A stretch of DNA of 64,000 bases, from contig NW_004955418.1 of assembly GCF_000276665.1 (NCBI RefSeq), positions 5,223,640-5,287,639 on the forward strand, read 5' to 3'. Position 1 is the first letter of the stretch. Every line of letters starts with the position of its first letter. Positions 34,789-45,235 of this stretch are shown here, one piece after another. Both the position numbers and the translations under genes were made by a program. The notes beneath the pieces are model-generated. The model searched no databases. It was not told the DNA's origin and worked only from the letters and a program-made list of their open reading frames with translations. The stretch is from Chinchilla lanigera (Eukaryota; Chordata; Mammalia; Rodentia; Chinchillidae).

Positions 34789-35007
34789 TATAATGGTTTG
34801 AACAATCTTCCATTCGTACATCTGGTAATCTGAGCAAATTCGTTGAAGATAACAATATGTAATATAACAACCACTGTTAATTTCTATCATTCTGTTTTGA
34901 AACTCTGTATCATTTTTAATGTTCTTCCTTTGTTTTGTTTATGTCTGTGATGTTGACATTTTGCTATTGTTCTTTTTTTACTACTCTCCTTAAAATAAAA
35001 AAAAAAA
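34789..35007 (+). mobile_element. LINE-1, extreme 5' truncation (3'UTR only)
   Basis: About 200 bp holding a single 3'UTR module ('ggtaatctgagcaaattcg', 34823-34841; 'aacaatatgtaatataacaa', 34851-34870), the T-rich tail segment, 'aaaataaaa' and a 12-base A run ending near 35007. It matches the 3' ends at 596-1860 and, in reverse, 22590-23512. It begins within the module, so it cannot show whether its source carried one or two copies. Confidence 0.85.
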
Positions 35008-36322
35008 AGTAAATAAGGTAGTGTGAGATTAAAGGCAGAGTGATCAGATAGGAATCTATTTTGATAGTCCAAATGAAGGATGATAAAATCCTGAATTCAC
35101 GCAATGGCAATAGGCCTGGAAATAAGGTGTAGATGAGAGAGTTGTGGAGATCAAAGACATATAGATTAAAGGCTGATTTGATCTGAAGGGCTGGGGGCAG
35201 CTGAGAACTTAGGAAATATTGGCCCCTTACTTAGAAAGAGAGACTTTGGGAAAAGGAGGTAGTTTGGGTAGAGTTCAGCTTAAGCATCTCGAGCTCTAAA
35301 TGCCACACTGTGTAGAAATAAGGTAGGAGCTGAGCAGGCCTTGTGTGCCCTTGCCTAGAAAGAGAAGCTTGGGTGTGGCAGGTGGGGGAGTGGCACATGG
35401 GGGCGTGGCAGGTAGGGATTTGAGATTGACAGCATAGAAGTGTAGTTGGTCCCTTGATAGTGAACAAGGTCTTGAGGGACAGTACAGAGATGAAAAGCAG
35501 AGGGCTGAGCAGGAAGTGTGGAGAGCAACTGTGTCTCAAGGCAGAGAGAAAGGAAAGGAGCCAGTGGAGTATGGGAAGGGGAATATCATTATAGCAAGGA
35601 GAAGGAAAGTTCGAAGTGAGATTATTTCAGAGAGGTTGCAGAGCACCTGAGGGGAGGGACACTGCAGGCTCTGGACAAGAACCTTCTACTCTTCTCCCTG
35701 CATTTAGAAGAGCAGTGCTCAATGCACTTTCCAGTCTGTCACCGCCAAGGCCCTCTGTTACACTTCCTGAAACCCGCAGCCCCTTCCATTCCACTTCTTC
35801 ACACGCACACCTGTTCAAAGGCTCTTGGTGATTTTAAAACCTAGTTGCTTTGTAATGCTTTCCTGTAAGCGCTATCTTTTCTTAGTAACCAATTCCTTAT
35901 GTTTGAGATCTAGCTTGAGACTCTTAATCGCTAGACATTACTGAAAATATCAAGATGGAACCATTTAAATCACAATAACCATAACAACGAGCCACAGTAG
36001 TTATCATTTGCACTGAGTCACATCAGCACTGTGATAGCTTCTCAGCAGGGTGGACCTATTTTATGGGATGTAAGGAAAACACTATAATGGCTTTCTTTTC
36101 CCTTTACAAAGTTGTGGAGTGTGCTTCTAGTCTTCTCTGGAACATGTCCCTGTATCTTTTGTTTGTTTTTAATGAAAGCATTTTTGATTTAAAAGACAAT
36201 ACGATAAAATAAAAACTATGCAGAAGCCTAGCTAAGGAGTGCTATATCTTCCACTCTCCTTTCAGGGTTACTTAAAGTTGTATGAAAACAACGATTGACC
36301 CAGAGGACTTTTAAAATTAGTG
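35008..36322. other. Unique-looking stretch with a small minisatellite
   Basis: At 35371-35418 three imperfect units of about 16 bp based on 'ggtgtggcaggtggggg' lie in tandem. Frames at 35231-35831 on both strands have no family. No gene supported. Confidence 0.4.
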
Positions 36323-36336
36323 ATGAAACTTCTCTT

Positions 36337-36430
36337 GTTTTTTTGGTTTTTTTTTTTCCAGTACCAGGAATCGAACTCACGACCTTGAGCTTGCCAGGCA
36401 GGCGCTGTGCCGCTGAGCTAAATCCCCAGC
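36337..36430 (-). mobile_element. ID SINE, minus strand
   Basis: Reverse tRNA-derived body: T-rich tail (36337-36358), box B complement near 36366-36379 ('ggaatcgaactcac'), 'gcttgccaggcaggcgctg' and box A complement 'gctgagctaa'. A perfect 14-bp target duplication, 'atgaaacttctctt', flanks it at 36323-36336 and 36431-36444. A young, intact insertion. Confidence 0.95.
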
Positions 36431-36444
36431 ATGAAACTTCTCTT

Positions 36445-36560
36445 TATTGGTCACATTTATTGAGCACATATTATGTGTGAGCACAGGAAGTATGAAAGAT
36501 ATAAAAGGGAAGTACCATCTTGGGCTACTCTTCAACCTAGGAAGAGTGTAGGTGATACAG
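36445..36560. mobile_element. Ancient LINE-type tail fragment
   Basis: 'gtcacatttattgagcacat' (36450-36469) and 'attatgtgtgagcaca' follow the old 'ttattgagcacctactatg' pattern. The right half is decayed. The ID SINE inserted at its edge. Confidence 0.5.
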
Positions 36561-37314
36561 CAATGATTATGGCATGAGATGAACGGGCAGAGGTCTGCAA
36601 ACTGTGCCCCTTAGTCCTTGAGGTTTTTTGTGATGTTAATCTATGGACAGTAAAAGATGGAGCAGATAGGCCATCAATCAGGCCTTGTTAAGCCAATGCA
36701 AAAGCCAAAGAAAGTTGGGCTTCTAGTCATATGCTGTGGTTCTTGGATTCAAAACCTCATGGGTTACTGGGGTAACACAGAGCAACTGGGCTAACCCACC
36801 CTTCTGGATAATAGACACGAGTGGGAGAAACAAGAAAGCTGAGAGTTAAAGCCCAAAACAAATATAGTTCCAGCTCCCATTTTGGTAGCTCTTAGCATAA
36901 CTTCAATAGCATGCAACGCAAGGCTTTTGTTGGTACTTAAAGGAAGAAGATAGCTTTTGTCTGGATCATTTATGTATTCAGATCTTCTAGCAGTCACATG
37001 GGGACTTTTCTCCTCTCTGAGTTTTAGATAAATGTTCCTCATACTTTCAAGCTCATAGGTAGGGACAACTGAAGACCTAAATCATAATCCCTGCACATTT
37101 AAAGACTTATTGTCTGGTGTTCTGTCTCTACTCCTGCATCCGTGTATATAATTTAGGTTCCTACCAAGTCATAAAATTAACGCTGATGTAGTGCTCCATC
37201 TTTGATCAACTTTCACCAGAAAGCAAATCACACAGAGTATGTCTTAATTTTTTTTAGTTTAATTGAACATTTTTTGGGTCAAGGGGCAAGGTTAGCCACA
37301 TCCCTTCATTAATT
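36561..37314. other. No gene seen
   Basis: About 36593-36700 ('gtctgcaaactgtgcccc') faintly resembles an old hAT-type MER element. An 83-codon minus frame at 36791-37042 has no family. Confidence 0.3.
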
Positions 37315-37440
37315 GTGTGCTTACTAGGTTTTAGTTACAATTCTATATGCTGTGGATACAGCAGTGAGACAAAATCCCTGTCTTCCTAGAGCTTCCTATA
37401 CATCAGGGGAGGTAGATAAATTTGAGGTAGGTTGTGGCCA
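37315..37440. mobile_element. Ancient LINE-type tail fragment
   Basis: 'gtgtgcttactaggttttag', 'tctatatgctgtggatacag', 'aaaatccctgtcttcctaga' and 'gcttcctataca' give one of the better copies of the recurring old-mammalian pattern. Confidence 0.6.
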
Positions 37441-37696
37441 CCAAGCAGCCTCCCATTCTCCAGTTGTCTCACTTTTCTCCTACACTGAGCTACTCTGTCA
37501 TGCTCTGGAACATTCTTAAACTCATGTTTGGACATATAGCCCCACCATATTATTTTTCCCCAAACCTTGAAATTTTGACAGATAAAAATATCTCCATCTT
37601 GTTACATAAGACTCTCCACCAGTCCATGGAGTCAGAATGATAAGATCACGGAGCCACCTGGGAAGTTTAGGAGGATGTCTGTGACAAAGGAATGAA

Positions 37697-37900
37697 AGTG
37701 AGAATTTGCAGTCAGAGAACTCTGGGATCCAAGGCCTCCCTCTTACTAACTGTGCAACATTGAATATGTTACTTAACTTTCTAGGTATCTTTTTGTCACC
37801 TGTAAGGTCAGGCCATTAATATCTTCCTCTTGATGGAATGGTAAAATAAATATAACAAAGTCCCCCAGCATAGGGTAAGTGCTCAAATATGATGAGTTCC
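37697..37900 (+). mobile_element. MIR SINE
   Basis: Sense MIR: 'gcagtcagagaactctggga' (37709-37728), 'ctaactgtgcaacattg', 'atgttacttaactttctagg' (37767-37786), 'cctgtaaggtca' and the 3' 'gcatagggtaagtgctcaaa' (37868-37887). Nearly complete. Confidence 0.75.
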
Positions 37901-39494
37901 TTTCCCCAGGCATCTGGAGAGATTCTAAAGAATGACAAAGACAAATCAGTCAGAACCCAGGAATGACACAAGAACACGCATATGGACCAATATGGGGGGC
38001 GGGGTTAGTGCCTGAATACTTTAAGGGGCAGCACAAATATTCATAGATCCTTTGCAGAGCTCTCTGATGCGAAGTAGGGCGACCTTCTCTATGGTCATAA
38101 GTTAGACGTGCGGTTCAAATAAAGCACTGAACATCTTGGAGCTTAAAGTTGTAGGTGTGACTCCTTCTCCAACAGGATTGTCTGAAGATGGAACTGAGGC
38201 ACGAGCCAACCTGCAGAGGATGCCACCAGGGGGCTCAGGCATGGGAAGCTGGCTAAAACAGAGAGGCCAGGAAAGTTAAGCAGATACTCTGAACACTGGG
38301 TGGAAAGTAGAAGCCGGAGGTTTTATATGGTTAAGAGTCAAAATCATGACATGTGCCCAACACCAGAGGATGCGCAAATTAGCCAGGCTGCAGAATTCTG
38401 ACGTACACGGTGCAAGGAACCATGGTCAGGGAGTGGCTCCCCAGAGGCTGGGGAGGCAGCGTGTCACGATCCCTTGGAGGATCATCGGTCCAGCAGTTCA
38501 CAAACCCATGACCTAGGACTACTGAATGAATCCCCAGGTCTGAGCCAGGCAAACCCCAGGCAAATACTTACATATTCCTCAAGGGATTCTCACAGCTTGA
38601 GGTAAAAGTCAGGTGTTCCATATTCCTAACAAGCACCAAAGAGATATCAGTCACCACCTGATGGACCACATTTGGATTATGCGGGTCCTAGCCTCACACC
38701 CCAGCGAACACTTGAGTCTTCTCTACTGTATCCCCATCAAGTGTTGATTTGACCTGGTCTTGATTATCCCATAAAAAGAATCTTATTACCTGTCTTGGGG
38801 TCCATCCTAACTCTCCCTCTTAGTTGAATGTCTTGTGTGTTTCCCAAGTTCTGTTATTAAATTTTGTTGCCTGTTTAATCCTTTGGCAACTCTGGTAGGT
38901 AGCTCTTACTTACGTTTTTTCTACTACTGACCACTTTACAGGGTATGGTAGTAGCTACAGGTTTTAGTAATAAACAAAGGGGAGAAACCCATAAATCCAT
39001 CATACCACCAAGTAGAGATCCCTAGTGTTGAAATCACGCCATTTCCTTCTACCTCTTCCTTATTTTGAGCTGAAAACTGACACTATGTCTTTTTCTCTGA
39101 TAGTGTCACAGAACAAGGCCCGGCCTGGCCCTCCGACTTTCTAGGGCAGTGGCAGCAATTCTCCACTCTTTGATGCTTCCCTGTCAACTTCCTACAAACT
39201 CCGTGGCTCCTACTCCTCAGAGGAGTCAAGTTGAAGCAGCAGTGAGAGAGAGGGAAACTCGGGTGCCCTAGAGAAGATGGCACTGCCGACGTGGAGCTGT
39301 GGGCTGTTTTCTAGTCCTCAGAGTGGCTTTACAATGAGCCATTCTCTTCCTTTCACTTGATACTGCCTGTCACCAATAAGCAACACTTTAAGGAGTATGT
39401 GACTACACAAAAGAACGTTTTTTTTTCACTGGCAAAGTAGTTGGCTCATGGCCAGTCATATCCTCCCCCCACTTAGTTGCATCAGTAGAATGAT
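37901..39494. other. Unique-looking stretch with a CTCF-like site
   Basis: No repeat recognised over 1.6 kb. It holds a strong CTCF-core-like string at 38223-38234 and a 9-bp inverted repeat around a 13-base loop at 39078-39108. A 66-codon minus frame at 39083-39283 has no family. Confidence 0.4.
38223..38234 (+). promoter_or_regulatory. CTCF-core-like motif
   Basis: 'ccaccagggggc' fits the CTCF core consensus at every position, with G-C-rich flanks ('gatg' before, 'tcagg' after). It lies in sequence without a recognised repeat, unlike the weaker 'ccagggggc' inside the B1-dID at about 13334. Binding is an inference from the motif only. Confidence 0.5.
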
Positions 39495-39690
39495 CAACTG
39501 AGTGTGGGCATTGCGTTTGAATGCCCGTGCTCAGATCCTGGCCCCACCATCTATTACTAACTCTGCACAGTCAAATAAGTCACTTATCCTCTGCTCTGCC
39601 TCAGCACCTTATCTTTGAATGCAGATAACACTGCCACTGGTTCCACACCATCCTTATGTGGATCATGCAAGGGTCTCAGAATAGTTTCTG
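39495..39690 (+). mobile_element. MIR SINE
   Basis: Sense MIR: 'gcccgtgctcagatcctggc' (39523-39542), 'caccatctattactaactct', 'tcaaataagtcacttatcct' (39571-39590), 'cctcagcaccttatct', then 'gtggatcatgcaagggtctc'. Confidence 0.7.
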
Positions 39691-40477
39691 ATTTCTGGAA
39701 AAAATGAAGTAGGTGACATCTAAAATGTATGCATATATAAACAGCCACAAAGTCAAGCTTAATGGGTAAGATTGGGCTATGGAGATGTTTGGTATTTATT
39801 TCCATATTGTAACTTTGAGAAATAATTCGGTCAGGAAAAAACTGTCAAAATTTCCAGAGCCTGCTACACTAATGGATACACTCTGCCTCGGAAGCCAGAG
39901 CAGAGGCTGTGGCCTGCATCCCTGAGTCTGCGTGGAAGGGACAGAACTCGGAGCTGTAAGCACACTAGCAGCTGGGGCAGCCAGGTGCTCGGGAAACAGG
40001 GAGAGTAAAGACCGCGCAGCCCCTCTCGCCACCACCAAGGATGCAGTGGCCGCCTTGCAGATGGCCCACGGTACGGAGTGGAAAACCTGGGCAAACGAGC
40101 ATTTCTGAGTAAGGACTGGTTCTTAGAACACAGCACTGAGTGTCCCACGTCATTGTCTCCGCTTGCTGCTGAGCCCTCTAGTTGAGTAGCAGATCCTCTG
40201 AGTCTTGAGAGTGGGGCTAAGTCCTCAGGGAGCCACTGGCTCTGCTCAGGGCAATTAGTGCAGTGCTACAGTTACAGCTGGGTCTCCAGAAAGCCTCTAA
40301 CTGGGGCCCTGATGACTAGGAAAAGTCCAGTCCTCAACACCTAGTGTCCTCTTGAAATCCAGCTCATTAATAAATAAGTTCATTTCTATGTTTTCTAATC
40401 TAGACTTTGAGCAGTTTACTCCCATACAAGAAGTCTTAGATTTATAACTTTTTCTCTTTTTTTCTTCCTTCTTCATC
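39691..40477. other. No gene seen
   Basis: Opposite-strand frames of 62-94 codons at 39796-40153 overlap one another without family resemblance. Confidence 0.35.
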
Positions 40478-42270
40478 TCAGTTGAGGTACAATTGACATA
40501 GAAGGAACAGCATATATTTTAAGCACATAACTTGATAACTTTTGATATATATCAACATCTGCAAAACCAAGGCTGCAATCAAGTTAATGAGCCCATCATG
40601 TCAGTCACCTGCCACCATCTCCTCACCCCTCTTTGGAATCCTTCTTTCCTTTATCTCATTGTCCCAGGCAAAATCTTGGGCAGTCACAAGCAATCACTGG
40701 TCTAATTTCTGTTGCAATAAATTACTTTTCATTTTCTAAAGCTTTATGTAAATAGAACTAAACTTTGCACTGGCTACAATCTCCACTATGATGTTGAATA
40801 GGTATAGGTGTGGTGAAAATAGAAATTCTTGTCTTATTTCTGATCTTGGGGAGTGTTATTCATAGTTAGAGGAACAGATATGATGTATAATTGATGTATA
40901 AGTAGACTTAACTGGTTGCCTCTGGAGTCAAGGGTGGAAATTTAGAAAATGGTTATCTGTGCATGGAAAGTTGGAGGATCCAGTTGAAGTTCAAAGGTCA
41001 AAAGCTCACTGCAGAGTCTGGTGCAGGTCCATTTTGGAAAACTGAAGGGTCTGCATTGGAAGGCTAAAGAGTCTGCACTGGAAACCTGAAGATGGAGATG
41101 CCGAAGGGGATGGTGAAGACAAGAGCACCTCTAAAGAAGTAAATGGTAAGACTTCCTTCTTCTTTCCCTTTGTATTCCATCCAAATTACCAGTTTATTAG
41201 ATGGTACCGCCTACATCCTGGGTGGTAGCACCTGCATCCTTCCTCTTCACTTTGTAGTTTCCACATCAATCATCCAGACACACACAGGACTATGCTCCAC
41301 TAAACCACTGGGCAATTGTTACTCCAGTCAAACTGACACCACAATTAACTATCACAGGGAGAAAGTGCTCAGTCTTTCACACTTCACTGTAGATTTTCAT
41401 TAGTGTTCTTTTAGAAAGTTTCTTTTCACTCCTTGTTTGTCAAGAATTTTCAAGTAGACATAGATGGTTGATTTTACTAAATATCTTCCTATATCTGTTG
41501 AGAGGACACAGAATACGTTCATTAAAACAATACACTATAATAAACTTTCAAATGCTGCATTCCTGGGGTAAGCTTTATTTGATCTGATATTGTATTCTTT
41601 GCATCTGTTGTTAGTTTTAATTGGCTAAATTATGTTCACAATTTTTGTATCTTTATTCATGAGGAGTATAGGTTTGTAGCTTTATTTTTTTTCCAGTGTC
41701 TTTGGTTTTAGTGTTAGATGATATCATAAAATAGAGTTGGGAACTATGTTTTCCTTCCTTTCAGTTTCCTGGAAGAACTTTTCTAGAATTAGCATTACTT
41801 CTTCCTTAAATGTGTGGTAGAATTCCCCAGTGAAACCATTTGGACATAAACATTGGTAAGAAGGGACTGTGGGGAATTTTTAATTAGCAAGTTTATTTCT
41901 AATAAATGCATTGCTATAGGTTATCTATTTCTTCTTTCATGAAGAATTATCTTGCTACTCAAGGAATTTGTCTCTTATCTAAGTTTTTAATGAATACATA
42001 AAGTTCTTTATAATGAAGAACTGGTAGACATAAAGTTCTTTATAATATTCCCTTACTATTCTTTTAATATTCATAGACTTTTTAATGTTGTTTCGTTTAT
42101 TTCTGATATGGGTTATTGGTACTTATTGATTATTTTTTATCCTAATTAGTCAGGTAAGACTTTCATTATTTCATCTTTTCTAAGAACTAGTTTATGATTT
42201 CTGTATTTTGCGTTTATAGTTAATTGATTGCTTCTCTGATGTCTATGATTCCTTTTTGTACACCTATTCT
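40478..42270 (-). mobile_element. Old LINE-1 (L1M), split by an LTR
   Basis: Left part 40478-40853: complement of an old L1 3' end ('gttgaggtacaattgacata' at 40481-40500, 'caagcaatcactggtctaat' at 40688-40707), then a jump to ORF2 ('gaaattcttgtcttatttct'). Right part 41357-42270: reverse-transcriptase-domain DNA in reverse order ('gaggagtataggtttgtagc' at 41661-41680, 'ggtagaattccccagtgaaa' at 41817-41836). Much of the 3' half of ORF2 is missing between the parts, and no frame survives. A local duplication of 'acataaagttctttataat' occurs at 41996 and 42028. Confidence 0.75.
40854..41356 (+). mobile_element. ERVL-type (MLT2-like) solo LTR inside L1
   Basis: A 503-bp LTR that starts TG ('tgttattcatag') and ends 'aattaactatcaca' (41343-41356). 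It is flanked by the same pentamer, GGGAG, at 40849-40853 and 41357-41361, the 5-bp duplication expected for ERVL. The middle has repeated 'gaaggc/tgaag...tctgca' units, then 'gatggtgaagacaagagcac' (41110-41129) and 'agtcaaactgacaccacaat'. It matches the copy at 18410-18850. Orientation is opposite to the host L1. Confidence 0.8.
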
Positions 42271-43046
42271 GAGATTTAACTCAAGCCATCTTGATGTTCT
42301 TGTCCACCCAGCTGCACTTCTTTAGCTCAAGGAAACTAACTGCTTAGCTAGGATCTGCACCCTTCTTGCTTGTGCCTTACCCCACAAACTCCCTGAAGGT
42401 CAGTGAACTGGCAGTTAGAGGGCCCACTTCATGTTTCTTCCATCTCTCCAGGAGTTCTCTGTTGCTTTACACTCAGTGTCCTACAAATCATCATTTCATA
42501 TATTTTTAAACTTCTTTTGGTTTCATGTGTGAGAGTAAATGTCCCTGTTTTTCCACACCAGGTAAACTAAAAGCCCTCACCATTTCTCTTTAAATGTACC
42601 AAAATATTGTCATGTGTGGGATAAATTAACTCACCTCTCACCGTTAGCTACAGTCTGTTCAATGCCTGAATATAGTCTTTGGCACCTTATCTTGGTATGA
42701 ATCTCTGGGAGTTACTTTTAAACTAATAGTGTGATCTAGAATATGCTTTATTTCCCTGATGTCTTTGCTTCCTTCCATTACCACTTAGCTAATGCTTCCT
42801 TTCAGTGGGGTCTTCCCTTACATTTGTTACATGTATGCAACTGGGCTAATTGTTCACAACATCACAGGCTTTAAGTTATTATTGTTTTTTCATCATTTAA
42901 ACAAAAATGTATGTACGAAACCATTTGTTTAATTTGATGTGTGACAGCCAATGTTCCTGTCTCATAGACAAAGCTATCTGGTAGATTAGGAGAGAAAATT
43001 TTCTGATTTATCTGTAGTGTAACATGGTAAACATAACCAAAACCAA
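42271..43046. other. Unassigned, possibly old repeat
   Basis: Two segments share a theme: 'tttcatgtgtgagagtaaat' at 42520-42539 and 'tttgatgtgtgacagccaat' at 42933-42952. They may be fragments of one old repeat. No gene. Confidence 0.3.
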
Positions 43047-43680
43047 TGCAGTCATGAGTTGCTTAACTACAGGGATATGTTCTGAAAAATGTGCTGTGAA
43101 GCAGTTTACGGTTATGTGAACATCACAGAGTGCACTTATACAAACCTAAATGGTGTAGCTGACTATGTACCTAGAGGATACTGGGAGTTGTAAATATCAA
43201 ATATGTGAAATAACCAATTACTCTTAGGACTGTGAGGAACAAAATATTATGAGATTAAATCAAATACAAGAGAAATGGTGCAATCGAGGGACATGGTAAA
43301 TACAAGATGTGTTAGGCTGCGGTGGCATAGCACAGCATGCTGATGTAGAGCACCCTTTTTACAAATAAATGGAGTACACTGCAAAATAGTATAAATAGTA
43401 TAATATAATAATTGTATAATCCAGTAAGTCCTTCATTATTATTATCAATTGCTATGTACTAAATATAATTGTACGTGCTGTACTTTTTACAAGGGATGGC
43501 ACAATAGGCTTCTACACACCAACATCACCAGAAACACATGCGTAATTCAGTGTGACAATACATAACAATGTCTGTGATGTCACTAGGAGACAGGAATTTT
43601 GCAGCTCATTATAATCTTACAAGACCACCATCATATACGTGGTCTATTGTGGATTGAAGCATTATTGTGCAGTGCGTGGG
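43047..43680. mobile_element. Old DNA transposon (MER-type, non-autonomous)
   Basis: The ends form a diverged terminal inverted repeat: left 'tgcagtcatgagttgcttaa' (43047-43066), right complement of 'attattgtgcagtgcgtggg' (43661-43680). Inner landmarks ('gggatatgttctgaaaaatg' at 43072-43091, 'tcattataatcttacaagac' at 43606-43625) belong to a well-known dispersed mammalian family whose exact name I cannot recall with confidence. Length is about 630 bp. No transposase frame. Confidence 0.65.
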
Positions 43681-43681
43681 T

Positions 43682-43812
43682 AAGAAAATTGAGTTTCACG
43701 GTACTTTAGTTATTGCTAAAGTCATTCAGCTGAGTTCAAATTTAAACAAGACTTGAACTCAGGTTGTCTGATTCAAAAATCCGAATTCTGTTTCCTCCAA
43801 TGTACTGGCCCA
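43682..43812 (-). mobile_element. MIR SINE
   Basis: 'aagtcattcagctgag' and 'acttgaactcaggttgtctg' (43751-43770) form the reversed MIR core and tRNA-side arm. It abuts the DNA transposon to the left. Confidence 0.65.
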
Positions 43813-44194
43813 AGAGGAAATCAACCTGTTGCTGATCATTAGACTTTTCTGCATCTACTCACTACTAGGTCCAAATGCAGAAAGAGTTTTAAATTTATGT
43901 CTGTACCAAACGTACCCCCAAAATGCAAAAACAAAAATCCAAACAACCAAACAAATCCTCAAGCAATAGAACTGAGAGGAAATACTTGTGGCACTTATAA
44001 CAAAACAGAGTAAATGGACTCCTAAAATTGGCTCTCCTTGGCATTGCTTCCTAATGGTTCTCGGAATCAATTTCAAACAGAGGCACTTGCTGCTAGAAGC
44101 TGGTCTTCCACGCCACTAGTTCGCTGGGTCTATTTTTGAATCTGTGTTCACCCAGAGTTCCTAGAATCTGGAAGAGACTTAAACAAATCTCTAG

Positions 44195-44295
44195 TGAAGT
44201 TCTAGCCCTGCCCTTTACTATTTGTATGACATTGGGCAAGTCTCCAAATCAGTTGAATGACCTGACGATAGTAGCAAGAGTATTAAGCTTATAAT

Positions 44296-44335
<40 letters not shown>

Positions 44336-44385
44336 ATGACTTAGCCTTGTCTGGTCTATGATACATATTCAGTAAATGATGATCA
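44195..44385 (+). mobile_element. MIR SINE holding a (TG)n run
   Basis: 'gttctagccctgccctttac' (44199-44218), 'gtatgacattgggcaagtct' (44224-44243), then the (TG)n run, then 'tacatattcagtaaatgatg'. The microsatellite grew inside the element. Confidence 0.65.
44298..44331. repeat. (TG)n microsatellite
   Basis: About 17 uninterrupted TG units. Confidence 0.95.
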
Positions 44386-44479
44386 GCAAACACTGTTACA
44401 TCCTCAGTTCAAGGACAACACCTGGTGTGTACAGGTATTCAATAGTAAGTATTTGTTGGATAAATATTTGATACAAATC

Positions 44480-44905
44480 AATAAGAAAAAGACAACTTAT
44501 AAAAATAAGCAAAAGATGTGACAAGAAAAAGTTGACTATATGCAGACACATGGAAGGAGCATTAATCATCATCATAATAATAGAAATGCCTATTAAAACA
44601 ATAATAAATTGCCTTGCATTTCAGAGTAGGAAAAAAATTCAATAACTAATCATAGCCAGTGTAGACAAGGTTTGGGGTAAATCTTCCTCTATATGATACT
44701 GGAATAGAAATTAGTAGAATACTCTTAGAAAATAGTTGGAAGATTTTAAATATACACATTGAGCAATCCCACTCCCAGAAATGTAACCTATAGAAATAAT
44801 ACATGAGTATGAAAAGCTATCACTTTAAGAATGTTCATTGCACATCATTAGGTGGAAAGAAATACCAAATGAAAGCCCTAATTGCCATTAATTCAGAATC
44901 TCTTA
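44480..44905 (+). mobile_element. Old LINE-1 ORF2-end fragment
   Basis: 'ttaaaacaataataaattgc', 'atagccagtgtagacaaggt' (44651-44670), 'tgagcaatcccactcccaga' (44760-44779) and 'aatgttcattgcacatcatt' are the ordered landmarks of an ancient L1 ORF2 terminus in sense. No open frame. Confidence 0.65.
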
Positions 44906-45049
44906 AAAATACTGATAATCCATATAATCAGATGAAATAGATCTAAAAAATGCTGATGATATACCTACTTAAGGACACAGATTTCAAGAGAGAACAAATT
45001 ACTAAACACAATAATCACAAATATTTGTCAAGCATGCATGTGTTACACA

Positions 45050-45235
45050 GTGTAGTAAGCAATATATATGAATTATCTTATTTAAGTGTCAAGTCTCATA
45101 TACATATGCTATATGTAATGTACATAATATGTAATAGATATGTATCCTCTATGTAATTCAGTTTCTTCATCTGTAAAATAAGGAGACAAGCTCTAACATC
45201 CTTTCAATTCTAGCTGTAAAATTCTGTTTATGCTA
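45050..45235. mobile_element. MIR-like fragments
   Basis: 'ttcagtttcttcatctgtaa' (45157-45176) with 'aataaggagacaagctc' is MIR-like in sense. The part before it ('atatgaattatcttatttaa') would fit a reversed copy. Orientation is mixed and the call is weak. Confidence 0.35.

Noticed and set aside
34980..35007. AATAAA-like signal and A run as the end of a host transcript or processed pseudogene
   Set aside because: The preceding 200 bp is L1 3'UTR shared with other copies in the window, so the signal belongs to the L1.
44298..44331. (TG)n run as a Z-DNA regulatory element
   Set aside because: The length is ordinary for a microsatellite grown in a MIR; nothing around it suggests function.
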